NCBI GenBank assembly: GCA_033239005.1
Contig: BSQZ01000080.1
Location: 1,457,501 to 1,521,500 of the forward strand
DNA: 64,000 nucleotides
Direction: 5' to 3'
Source: Lamellibrachia satsuma
Lineage: Eukaryota; Annelida; Polychaeta; Sabellida; Siboglinidae
Below are positions 39,400-51,063 of the stretch, piece by piece. Each line of letters starts with the position of its first letter. Position 1 is the first letter of the stretch. The position numbers were made by a program, and so were the translations under genes. Under the pieces are notes generated by a model. That model was not told where the DNA came from and did not search any database. It saw nothing but the letters and a program-made list of their open reading frames with translations.

Positions 39400-40190
39400 G
39401 AATGATGTTAGTGGCTTTAGGAATGCAGGTCATTGACAATAGACGTATTCCAAGACTACGACTTCGCTGCTGCTACGGTAACTATAATGTCATCACGGAA
39501 GCACAACCTTATGCCACCTCTGAATCCAGCTGTTGCAGCTACAGCACTGACAGCTGTTGCCATGGTAACTGCACAAGACTCAAGAGTACAACCCTACGCC
39601 ACCTCTGACACCAATTGTTGCAGCTCCAGCACTGACAGCTGTTTCCATGGAAGCTGTAGCAGAGTTATGCCCACCGAAGAAAGAAACTAGTTAAACAAAG
39701 CAATGTCGGACCGAAGAAAGCTACACCTACTAGGCCTACACCCACCCAAGAGCCCAGTACTTCTAAGACCACTGCAACTCAATCGAGAGCACAAAACAGT
39801 TCTGATCCACCCAAATCTAGTCGATTGCAGCTTATCAAGGACATCGAACGTTGCAGAGCTGGTCAATGGTGCACCATTTTGTACGATGGTAAAATCTACC
39901 CAGGCATAATGCGACGAGTCATGGATGTGACGAAAGAAACTGTGGCGTTGCAGTGCGTGTAAATTGTGGGACAGAACACGTTCCGGTGGCCTCTGAAGGA
40001 TGACACCGCAGAATACAAATTGCAGTTGACACTATGCAGGCACAGTGCGACGAGTAATGGATGTGATGAAAGACTCTATGGTGCCAGTGCAGGCAGTTGC
40101 GAGACAGAACATGTTGTGATGGGCTCTAAAGGATGTCTATCATTTCTGCTAGCCTATTCCGGAGCCATTGACAGAAGACTATGAACATTT
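39400..40190 (+). pseudogene. Fragment of an unidentified repeat-associated protein
   Basis: Broken frames from about 39820 read GQWCTILYDGKIYPGIM and, further on, VGQNTFRWPLKDDTAEYK. This resembles a domain I associate with repeat-derived proteins in invertebrate genomes but cannot name. Upstream, 39490-39660 is an imperfect two-fold repeat (ACCYTAYGCCACCTCTGA ... GACAGCTGTT). Several stops exclude an intact gene. Confidence 0.35.
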
Positions 40191-40299
40191 CATTTGGCTG
40201 TTGATTAATTTTATGTTCACAGTGAACACTACATTTTACTCACATATTAATTCAAAGTTTTTAACAAGATCTAAAATTTTTTTCATCAGTCCAACAATT

Positions 40300-41170
40300 T
40301 TTTCATCTATGTGTAGCCTGCCCTTATCAAATATCTGTCAATTCTATTTTTAAACATATTCACACTACTAGCATTAACACAACCATTCGGCTGTTTGTTC
40401 CATTAATTTATCACCCTCTGTGAGAAAGAGTACTTTCTCGTGTCCAACCTACACTGCTCCTTAACTAATGCTGCTTTGTGTCCTCTGGTTCTACTGCCTT
40501 CTTTAAGTTTGAAGAACATATTCCTATCAACATCCTCATAACTGTTCACTATTTTAAACACTTCTATTTGGTCTCCTCTTAGTCTCCTAGTCTCTAGTGT
40601 TGTCAAACCACATTGTATTAAGTGACTTTCGTAACTAAGGTCTCTCAATTCTGGAATCATTTTAGTTGCTCTTCGTTGTATTCTTTCTAGCTTGTCTATG
40701 TCCTTTTTACGATACGGCCTCCATGCTTGAATACAATATTCCAAATGTGGTCTAACTATTGCTTTGTACAGGGATACAATTAGCTGTTTCTCCTTATACA
40801 TGATAGTTCTCCTAATTAGCCCTAGAATTTGATTTCCTTTTGAAGCTGCAATCCCACATTGTTGTGAAACTTTCATGTCAGCACTAAATGTTACTCCTAA
40901 TTCCTTTTCTTGTGTGGTTCTACCTAGTATATCATCCCCCATTTTATATTCTTCGTCCATTTTTCCATGTCCTATGTGTATGCGTTTACACTTCCCAAAA
41001 TTTAATAACATTTGCCATTTTTCTGACCATTTAACTAATTTATCTAGGTCATCCTGTAAACTTTGTTTATCTGTATCATTTGTAACCTTTCTGAATACTT
41101 TTGTGTCATCTGCAAATTTGAGTACTTTGCTAGTTATGTCATCTTCTAAATCATTTATATTTATATATAT
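40300..41170 (-). pseudogene. CR1-like LINE fragment, RT C-terminal half
   Basis: Minus-strand match to the CR1 copies, from [16 protein letters not shown] through MGDDILGRTTQEKELGVTFS and [20 protein letters not shown] to YSFSQRVIN. It is open for over 270 codons but lacks the endonuclease and early RT. The C-terminus is frameshifted, and the distal 3' UTR and tail are missing. It is the sister of the fragment at 265-878. Confidence 0.88.
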
Positions 41171-41479
41171 AGATATTTTTTGGATTATTTCATGTAGTAT
41201 GTTGTGATCCAATATCAGAATACAGGGACCCCCCAAAGCAAGTGATGGAGAAGACACTATGAAGATAGCACTTGAAGTGATAAGCGAGAAAATGGGGGTG
41301 TCAATTGAGCCGTGTCATAGTGAGATTTGAATCAGACGTCACAAGACACAGAGTGTTTAGAGACAAGAAAGATTAGAAGACCTACAACCTTACAGCTACC
41401 GACAAGATCTTCATTAATGAAGACTTAACAGCACGCCTAGCATACGAGACAAGAACTCTTATAAAATAGTCAATTTCAA

Positions 41480-43200
41480 AAACTATAAGCAGAAGTCATC
41501 ATCAATCAAACAAATACACAATCCCATAAATAAAGGTATTACCTTAAAGAGCAACATAACAATTTATTTAACTTTGAGCAAATTGATGATGAAACAATCT
41601 CCAAAATAATAGATAATATTCACCCAAAAACAAGTTGTGGTTTTGACAGTATTTTTTCATGATTATCAAAATTAGTTAAACCTGCTCTAATAAAATCATT
41701 AACACTAATTACAAATTTCTAACTACAGATATCTTCCCAGACAAACTTAACATTGCCAATCTATAAAAAAAGGTGAAAATACAATTTTTTGCAATTACAG
41801 ACCAATATCTCTCTTACCGGTTATTTCAAAAGTAATTTACATCCAGCTAGATTACTTTTTAAAAACTTTTGTATGATAACCAATGTAGATTCAAAAAGGA
41901 ACTGAATTTGCTGCTCTTGAATTAACTGATAGAATATTGACATAAATGGATAATACTGAAGTACCTATAACTATCTTCTAAGATCTTTCAAAAGCATTCG
42001 ACACCCTAGACTATACAATATTACTAGCTAAATTACAATATACAACATACATAAATACAACAGATCGAAAACAGTATGTGGAAATAGAGGACATCAAATC
42101 AAATATGCTGAATATTTCAACAGGTGTACCTCAGGGCTCGATTCTAGGCTCACTGTTGTTTATTATATATTATTAATGACTTTGCTTAGTCCAGCAGAAA
42201 GTTCAATTTTATAATGTACGCCGATGATACCACCCTCTCAAGTACCCTAAGACTAATTTTCAACTCATGAAGATAATGGAAATGTAGAATTCTCTATCAA
42301 CATTGACCTGCATAAAATCAGTGAATGGCTTAAAGTAAACAATTATCTCTTAACCTAATTAAAACTAAATATATGCTTTTCAAAATGGCTAGAAGAAAAT
42401 GTGTAAATGCACCGTTATTAAAAAATTGATAATATAAACATTGATAGAATGATTGAGTTAAATTTTCTTGGATTAACTTTTAATGAACAATTAAACTGGA
42501 AAAGCCATACTGACAAAATTTCAAATAGGTGCTCAAGGACTTTAGGTATTCTTAATAGACTCAAATGATTATTACCTCTTAGCATAAATATTATACATAC
42601 AAAAGTTACCGAATAAAAAAATGCAAAAGAAAGCCGTCCGAATTATAAGTGTAAGCAAACCACTGTTTAAGTCTTAAATTGTTAAAAATAGAACATATAC
42701 TAAAATTACAAGAACTAAAAATATATTATCAATTCACACATAATAAACGACCTGTCTACTTTCAACACTTCTCACTTGATCAAAACAGTAGCATTCACAA
42801 CTTCAACACACGTGGGCAATACAACATACACACATTCAGAAAACAACACAAATTTACTAAGAACAATCTTATATATACTTTGCCACACACAATAAATAAT
42901 GCACCTGATATATTGAAAAGCAAAATATACACTCAGTCTACAGGGTTTTGCAAAAATTATTATTTGCAAACTTACATATATCTGTGTAATATCAGAAACT
43001 GTTATATATGCCAACAAGAATGATTATGTAATAACACTGCCTTAGACAATGAACCAGACATACCAAATCATTCATTATGTAATGTTTTTCTGTTATGTAG
43101 CCTAGAATTTTTCAGTTTTTATATTGTTGTTATTATTTGTATAATCTATAAGTTGTACTTAATTGTACATAAGGTGGCCATGGCAGACCACGAGACAGAC
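41480..43200 (+). pseudogene. Highly degraded LINE reverse transcriptase
   Basis: RT blocks are still legible in shifting frames: GVPQGSILGSLLFI (about 42122), MYADDTTLSSTL (about 42215) and ELNFLGLTFNEQLNWKSHTD (about 42448). A C-terminal frame follows at 42679-43023 (NTRGQYNIHTFRKQHKFTK). Dozens of stops show great age. It is distinct from the CR1 copies and resembles the remnant at 36.5-38.8 kb. Confidence 0.75.
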
Positions 43201-44065
43201 ATCAATCTTTGCATTGAAACAGTATCTGTAATACAAATTCAACAGGATTACAAAACATATATTTTTATAAATGTTTAATCAATTCAATACAAGTATTACA
43301 CAGCTTTACATTTGCTCTATGTTTGGACATTTCTTACCTTAGTACACAACATAACATGAAGCATGGCTATTATCATGTATTAAGCACAATACGTTTTCAA
43401 CATTTGACAAAGAAAAAAAAAACGTCAAAAATTTTCAGCAACAATATAAATTATTTTCATATCACTGTAAAACTTACTTTATCATATCTTTAATGTTTTC
43501 TTTAGAATATTTGTATTATTTTTAGTACTCACTACCAGATGCAGGTTGACAGGGAATACCAATTCCATTCACTTTTCAACAATTTCTAGTTTTTCACAGT
43601 GCCATTAAAACATCCATGGATATTTCCCTAAAGATAGAATGATAAAAACAATTAACCATACAAGTCATGATAATAAAAAATTACCTGATTTTATTTGCAT
43701 GAAAACGTTATTTATACATAAGCACTCATCACAGAATAGGCAAATTTGCAGCAATCACAGGACAGTGCGCAATCCAATGTCATACCTCCATATCACATGA
43801 GCAAAACACATATTTGGCCCAAAAAATTTTGTACAGAAAAAAAGATGCTAACTCTCTATAATACTAATAATAATCATATTCCACAACAAACTTTGTTTGG
43901 AAGACAGTAATAACAGAAATATATAAAATAACGGAGTTTTCCCAAATCTTAATGTAACTTCTATTTATCATTTATATAATAATAAATAAGTTTCAAGCAC
44001 AAACTCATAGGCATAATACAGCTGTACACTATTTTACAGTTTTGGTAATTTATACATGTCGTTCA
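43201..44065. other. AT-rich stretch, 3' flank of B9D2
   Basis: No gene or repeat recognised. It should contain the 3' UTR of B9D2 (minus strand). An AATAAA on the minus strand at 43690-43695 is one possible, distant polyadenylation signal. Confidence 0.35.
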
Positions 44066-45431
44066 TCAGCTTTCAATGCCATATTTATCAAAGTTCCTCA
44101 GTATTACACCGATCTGAAGATGCACGTTTCCCATGGCCATTGTCTTGAGATGGTAGCGGTCAGCGCCACTGTATATCAAGTCTGGATTCCTCAGCTGCGG
44201 ACCGCCTCCAATAAACATCCGCTTGATCTGCTCATCTGTTGTTCCTGTTGGACACCAGGTGGGGCACACGATCTCATGGAATCCCGGCGATGTAGGAATA
44301 TGACAGAATCCATAGCCATAGATCTCGTTGCGGCCAAAGTTGTCTTGATGCCAAACCTGTAGATGAATCTTGGGCCAACCTGTCGGAATACACACATTTA
44401 TTCTTTACTGGCACGTGCCTCCCATGTAAACTTCATTATGCAGTAAAATACTATCATAAGATTATTTAACTTAATACTCCTTTCACCAATGCAAATCACC
44501 TGTTTTGAATACTACATAAATTTATTTTAAAAATAAATTTTGCGCTGTGTTTTATCATGGCCTTATGGGGAAACATAACATCTTTCTTGGAAATACCACT
44601 TTATTTACAAGTGTACAAATGACAGTGATTACAAAACTTATTATCATGAAGGTGTTAAGTGTAAGAAATCAGTACTAAGCAGTTGATTTTCTACATTGTC
44701 CACTTAGTACTTACCCTGCAAGCCCTTGGTGGAGAAGTGCAAGTCAATAGGATGTGCCCAGTAGGCAAACTCTCCATTCTGTGGGAGGTCAACCTGTGTT
44801 TGGCCCTCGCGTAGTCCGGCCAACACCCGCCATGCACTTCCTGCAACACATACGAGACATGAACTAAAGAAAAGTACGATGCAACAAGGAAGCCAGACAG
44901 TTAGGTTTTCTATTTTATTTCTCTATTTCCAAGCTAATTAAAATGACTGCAAATATGCCATAAAAATGCGTTGAATAGACATGGGAAAACTGGACACGAG
45001 TCCAGACTATCTTTGCTGACTTGCTAGATGATTTCTCACCTCAGCTGACCAATGATGACAACAAAATGCGTCCAACATACTGTCCAGCATGAGTAAAACC
45101 TGATTATTCATGGCACCCCTAAAATACCTGCAATTTCTGATTGCTTCCCAAAATATCCAACAAATATTATATTAGTACACAGTATTAAATACATATAGAA
45201 AAACATCATACCCAAAAACACCTGAAACTTCAGCACATCCCAAGCATGACTAATAAGCACATACAATGCATTTCAGACCAAACAATAGTTCCCCTATCAG
45301 TGTAACCCTTGGGTGCCCCTGTCCCATAGGCTCCTCTACTCACCTGTGTGTACACCCCATTTACAGAAGAGGCTGTGTTCTGGGAAGCCACTGCCGCCAA
45401 CCAGCTGTCCAATCACATGTACTTCTGCCAT
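44066..45431 (-). CDS. B9D2: B9 domain-containing protein 2, 3 coding exons
   Basis: B9D2 is a C2-like B9-domain subunit of the MKS module at the ciliary transition zone, acting with B9D1, MKS1 and tectonics. Minus-strand exons joined in phase: 45344-45431, 44715-44840, 44066-44379. The 528 nt encode 175 aa, the length of the human protein. Conserved blocks include the start [87 protein letters not shown] and the end [11 protein letters not shown]. Introns are GT-AG. A good acceptor (TGTTTACAG) ends at 45444, 12 nt before the ATG, so an untranslated first exon probably lies upstream. A hAT element starts at 45492. It is head-to-head with TDP1. Confidence 0.96.
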
Positions 45432-45491
45432 ATCTCAAAGGAACTGTAAACACATCGGTAGGGTGTAATATTACATTAAACAATCAATGCA

Positions 45492-47074
45492 CAGGGTTGG
45501 CATGTAACGAAGAAAAAGTACTTTGTTACAATACTTGAGTAGTTATTTCAAGTAATTGGCATGTAACTAAATAGAATTTTGACTAAATACTTTTACTTGT
45601 AACGAAGTAGTTTTATTTAAAGTAACGCGACTTTTTACTTTGTTACTTTTATGTACTTCGTAATATATTTTTATTACATTTTTGGCGAAACCGCTGATGC
45701 CGGTGGCACTCCACCGTCAATGACATTTCTTAAATTATGCATAGTTGCCAGACCAAAAGCTATTAATATCATCCAAACGCATGCCAGTTCACGAGCATAT
45801 TTGCATACAAACCTCTCTTTGGGAAATCTACGCAACCATTGTTTTATATACACGTCAGTGAACGAAGTCTGCCAAATATTGGCATAGGTTAGGTGAAGGC
45901 AGTTGACATGTTACTTCGAGCACACAACGCTTGAACGCAATCTCAAACCATGATACAAATGTCTCCGTTGCACCATATAAATTATTAATCAGTAGGTTTA
46001 CAATACGTATTATAAATATTAAAATTTGCAATTTTGACAATGTATTGATAATCCACATACACTGACACAATTCTGATATCCGTGAGCGAACGTGAATTGA
46101 GAACTTCACTGATTTTCGCCCATTGTCAGCAATGGCCTTATCGGCTTATGTCGGCATTAAACAGCATTTTTCTTTCACGAATAAAATTCATATTGAGATG
46201 TTTAATAAATTCATAGTAATAATTACTCTACAGAACTATAGAGTAAAGAATTGATACAGCGTCTTTTCCCAGCAATGGCTTATTCAAGCTGACCCATAAT
46301 ATCAGTGACAGGGACTGGGCCCTGACAGCACACACTTTTAACTGCAATTAGCAACAGCATTCCTCTGTTGCACTGGTCAGTTCTAGCCACAGCTGGTACC
46401 AGGTAACCAGTACAGTTAGCTGCTAAAGCCTGTTGTTTCAATGTTTGTGGGAGCTGATAAGACATGTCTGGAAGACATGAGAAGGTGGGAATTCACAAGG
46501 CAGATGGCTTCATCAGCTAGACATCAAATGTGTTTGTTAATTTTACTATGGCAGTGCTAAGTGGTATAACCTCTGACCAGTTTCCCTGAGAGGCTACTAC
46601 TTGTACTGGACTGACCCTCTACCTACTCAGAAACAATCACACCTATGTATACATATCATGTTGTACAATCTACCTCCTCCCATACCCCAGTGGAGCAGGT
46701 CGATAACAAGACAGATTGTGCCTCATCATTAATTAAGTTCTGTATTTAACTGAAATGATTTGATGTTGTGAGCTCTCATTAATGATAATGTAATTTTCCA
46801 AGCATCCAAGTGAGCACCGTGTTCAATGGTGGAAGACCGATTGACCAGATAAGGCTGTCTGGGAACAGAGTGGTTGCAAAACAGTTGCTGTGTAATTTAT
46901 ATAATATTACTCATGATTTTGTTGTTATTTCTAAATGTTGTACTTTTACTTATACTTCAAGTACTTTTGAAAAGTACTTTTACTTTTTACTCTAGTACTT
47001 TTCTTTTTACTCAAGTACTTTATTACCAAGTACTTTTACTCAAGTACAAAATTGAAGTAATTCAGCAAACCCTG
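45492..47074. mobile_element. hAT transposon (non-autonomous) with perfect 8-bp target duplication
   Basis: The element is 1583 bp. The ends are inverted: left CAGGGTTGGCATGTAACG and right, reverse-complemented, CAGGGTTTGCTGAATTAC, both followed by AGTACTT-rich subterminal repeats. The 8-bp direct repeat TCAATGCA lies immediately outside at 45484-45491 and 47075-47082, as expected for hAT. No transposase frame was recognised. It lies just upstream of the B9D2 start, apparently in a 5' UTR intron. Confidence 0.9.
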
Positions 47075-48015
47075 TCAATGCATCATTGCTGTGTAACTAC
47101 AAGTGTAAGTGTAACTACAGTTGTGTAATAGCTGATACAGCATATAATTCACTTCCGTAAACAACACGTTGGTTTGGATGATGTTTGAGGACATTGACAC
47201 TCAAAGGTGAGCAGGCCATTTTGTCTTTTAAATCATGAATTCATCCCAAAATAAAAAATGTGAGCAGCACTTGAAGCAACATACATCACTTGTCATATAC
47301 CAGGAGAAACAATGCCAGCGCCATTTTGCATAATGTGCTCCTTTTTTCTAAATACTTTTACTTGTAACGAAGTAGTTTTATTTAAAGTAACGCGATTTGA
47401 TGTTGTGAGCTCTCATTAATGATAATGTAATTTTCCAAGCATCCAAGCGAGCACCATGTTCAAGAGTGGCAGACCAAATGACCAGCTATGGCTGTCTGGG
47501 AACAGAGTGGTTGCAAAACAGTTGCTGTGTAATTTATATAATATTACTCATGATTTTGTTGTTATTTCTAAGTGTTGTACTTTTACTTCTACTTTAAGTA
47601 CTTTTACTTTTTACTCAAGTACTTTTTTACCAAGTACTTTTATTCAAGTAGTTTTTAGGTGAATTACTTTTACTCAAGTACAAAATTGAAGTAATTCAGC
47701 AACCCCTATCAATGCACCATTGCTGTGTAACTACAAGTGTAAATGTAACTACTGTTGTGTAATAGCTGATACAGCATATAATTCACTTCCGTAAACAACA
47801 CGTTGGATGACATTTGAGGACATTGACATCCAAAGGTGAGCAGGCCATTTTGTCTTTTAAATCATGAATTCATCTCCCCCAAAAAAATGTGAGCACAAAA
47901 GCGCTATGAGCTGGTAATTTCAACAAATAAAAGACAGCACTTGAAGCAACATGCATCACTTGTCATATATCAGGAGAAACAATGCCAGCGCCATTTTGCA
48001 TGATGTGCTCCTTTT
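46757..48015 (+). repeat. Tandem segmental duplication of hAT right half plus flank
   Basis: The block from GATTTGATGTTGTGAGCTCT (46757) through the right hAT end and beyond to CCAGCGCCATTTTGCAT recurs at 47394-48003, offset about 637 bp. The second copy includes the flanking TCAATGCAYCATTGCTGTG, so it arose by duplication and not by a second insertion. Its start (47347-47393) matches the left internal part of the hAT (about 45587), implying an internal deletion. Confidence 0.85.
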
Positions 48016-48079
48016 GTGCATTCACAGCAAACCAGTCGACACAAATAATCATACAATTTTGTTCATTTCATTTGCGATC

Positions 48080-48200
48080 TTAGTTCTTACCATAATGCTA
48101 ATAACAGATTTTAGTTCTTACCATAATGCTAATAACAGATCTTAGTTCTTACCATAATGCTGATAACAGATCTTAGTTCTTACCATAATGCTGATACTAG
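48080..48200 (-). repeat. 31-bp repeat, 4 copies, carrying a donor-like motif
   Basis: Plus-strand unit TTAGTTCTTACCATAATGCT then AATAACAGATC. On the minus strand each unit reads CATTATGGTAAGAAC, a strong 5' splice-site consensus after ATG. It lies upstream of B9D2, where an untranslated first exon is expected. Whether any copy is used cannot be told from sequence. Confidence 0.6.
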
Positions 48201-49297
48201 AAATCCGTAAGACTTACAGATTTATGTTTTACAGGTTTACAGTCTACGCTTAATGCATCACTTGGCTGAGACTCAGTCTGAGGTGAGGAGTCAATACAGA
48301 GCTGGCATTATTTAGTACTTGTTATATATGTATAGTTATCTAATATAGTTGTGTAATTTGATATAACATTGTAAATGTAATTATTGTAATGTTCAGAAAC
48401 GCCTGTTTTTCGTATGACTCGAACGAACTTCCCCTGCAAATCAGCCATACTAAATTGTTTATAGAAGCTGTGAAAAAAATCATGCGTTTACTTAAACACC
48501 ACGTACACCTCCACTCCAGTGCAGCCTGCAGGTGCTGGAATCCCGAGTCCCGGTTGTTACAACATTAGTTGTCAGAACATGTTTTGACAGGCGATGTTGG
48601 AGTAGAAATGACGAAAAAAGGTTATGATACAGATATATCCAATTCATTGCTTACCCAAATCAATAAACTAACGATCGACAAGACGAGCATGCACTATGTT
48701 AACAACTATGCAACTGCACGAAAATTGCAGAAACCCGGTTTTAAAATGGAAAAATCTTCCGCCATGAATTTGTACATAATTATTTATACAGCAACAATTT
48801 CAAGTCATTATTTTCGTAATCTATCTAAAAGTTAATCAATCAGTTAATTAAGGTTATAAAAATGTATTAATGCCTTCATTTACAATACATATCCTATTAA
48901 TAATATAATATAAATAAATAATGTATGCAGTCTAGTTAACACCATTATACGAAAGTATCCTTTCAAAGAATATCTATAGCTCCGTGTCGGTCTAAAGAAT
49001 CGTGAAGGCGCATAGTAGAAACTGATTTGTTTAATACATCGCAGTATTAAAATTACAATCTATTCCAAATAATTAAGTTATGCTTCCGTTGTCAAGTAAC
49101 TAAAGGTACATGAAATGACACTATTGCAACAAGTGGTGGGCGATAAATGGGTTGGTTCGTGTTAACTACTGGCAAAACCCACGTATGCAGTTTCCAAGGC
49201 AAAGGGTGCTGATTTTCAGTTGTTGCTTGTCCGTATAATGTGTTTTTATTAACGCACGCACTAGTACTTTTTAAGTAAAGTGTTAAAACTTAATGCA
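48201..49297. promoter_or_regulatory. Shared upstream region between B9D2 and TDP1
   Basis: B9D2 and TDP1 are divergent, and this gap should hold the TDP1 promoter and perhaps that of B9D2. No TATA box or CpG-rich core is convincing. The open frame at 48569-48835 has no recognisable domain and no conserved start context, so I do not call it a gene. Confidence 0.3.
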
Positions 49298-51032
49298 ATG
49301 AGTAAACTATTCACTGTACTGAGCGATTCAGATGATAGTACTATCGATCTGTTCGAAACAGGCAGAGAAAAAACACACATAGTCAGTGACAGTGACACTG
49401 ATTCAGATATTACAGTTGATTTACAAGAAACCAACGCAACGTGTCTGATCAGTGATTCAAAAGGTCCACTTTCAGAAAATTTACATGTCACAAATTCTCA
49501 TTCAGAAAATTCTGTAGGCCAAGGTGTGCCACACTTGGACTTAGTAGAGACTTTACATGGAATGAAAGAAGATGAATGTACACACATTGTTAGTGATACT
49601 GATTCAGACACATCGGTGCATTTGTTAAAAAATACATCACATTGCATTAAACATACCTCATCAACTAAAAATAATGCAGGGCCTAGCAAGAAGAAATATA
49701 CCAACTCGGCACCAAACATATCCAAAACTGGACATTGTAAGTCAGCTGAAACGAGACGATCGTGTCAAATTTCTGACAGTGACTCTGATGAAGTTGAACT
49801 GAATCGGTCTAGAGGCATGAAGAGAGTGGCGCCGCCTCAGTCAGATGGTGCAAAGAACAAGAGAACAAATAAAAGGCAAGAAATGGGAAGAGGTTCACAC
49901 GTGACAGACGTGGACAACCGACCAATGTGTAAATATGGGACAAAATGCTACAGAAAAAACCCAGTCCATTTCCAAGAGTTCAGACATCCAGGTATGTAGG
50001 CCATAATCACAGTTGAGGTGACTTATGTATGTGAGCATATTTTATTTATGAAATTTACCATTTGTTGTTATTTTTAAATATGTGACTCCATGTATTCATG
50101 GCAATTAGTGTTTGCAATAACTTAAGTTTTGAAGATTTCACAGAATATATCAAAAGTAGTATGAATTAATCCATCAGCTGCACATGCCTCACAAGACAGA
50201 AAGGCAGTTTAGACAAACATCACATGATGTGTACCTTTTAATGGTTGCCGCCAGTATACATTTTTTAGACAAAGAACAGGGCCGACATGAAGAAAACTCG
50301 TCTCCTCACGCAAAAAGGACAAAGACCATCCAGAAGAGGTCTTCACAGACCTTATCATCTACAGCTTCCACAGCCCATCCATCGGCACCCTCATCCTCTG
50401 CCTCAAGGCCACTGAACACGGCTCAAGACATTGTTCTTGATGCTCAGCCGTTTTGTTTCCTGTTGACAAAAGTGGCAGGGATATCTGCTACTCACAATGC
50501 CAGACTGGCAGTGAGTCTGAGAGGTGAAGTGTTTGTTGTTGAAGATGACTGCGGGAACTGTGTGATACTTTGTATCCTCTAGTTCTACTATCTTTCTTAA
50601 TTAAGTGCAACAAAAATATTTCTATCAATATTTTCATATTTTCAACATCTTAAAAACTTCGATTTAATCTTCTCTTAACCTCGTTGTCTCTAGGGTTGTT
50701 AAACCACATTCTTATAGGCGTTCTTCATAACTAAGGTCTCTCAGTTCTGGAATAATTTTAGTTGCTCTCCTCTAGAACAAATACAGACGAGCAACTAAAA
50801 TGATATCAGAACTGAGAGACCTTGGTTATGAAGATTGCCTAAAAGAATGTGGTTTAAGGAGATTAAGAGGAGATAAAATTGAAGTTTTTAAAGATATTGA
50901 ATGGGTATGAAAATATTGACTGAAATATTTTTCCTTAAGAAAGATAGTGCCATATATACAAACAAATATGCATTAAAAAATAAATTAGTAAAAACAGTAT
51001 AAATAAGTAAAAAAATGCATAAGTTAAAAACA

Positions 51033-51063
<31 letters not shown>

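Noticed and set aside
48569..48835. 88-codon open frame as a small gene
   Set aside because: No domain, no splice context, AT-rich surroundings and position in the B9D2-TDP1 gap. It is not distinguishable from chance.
50280..50281. Alternative TDP1 exon 2 acceptor after AACAG at 50279
   Set aside because: It would put exon 2 out of phase with exon 1 and create an immediate TGA. The acceptor ending at 50268 has a T-tract and gives an open HPDKEQG junction.
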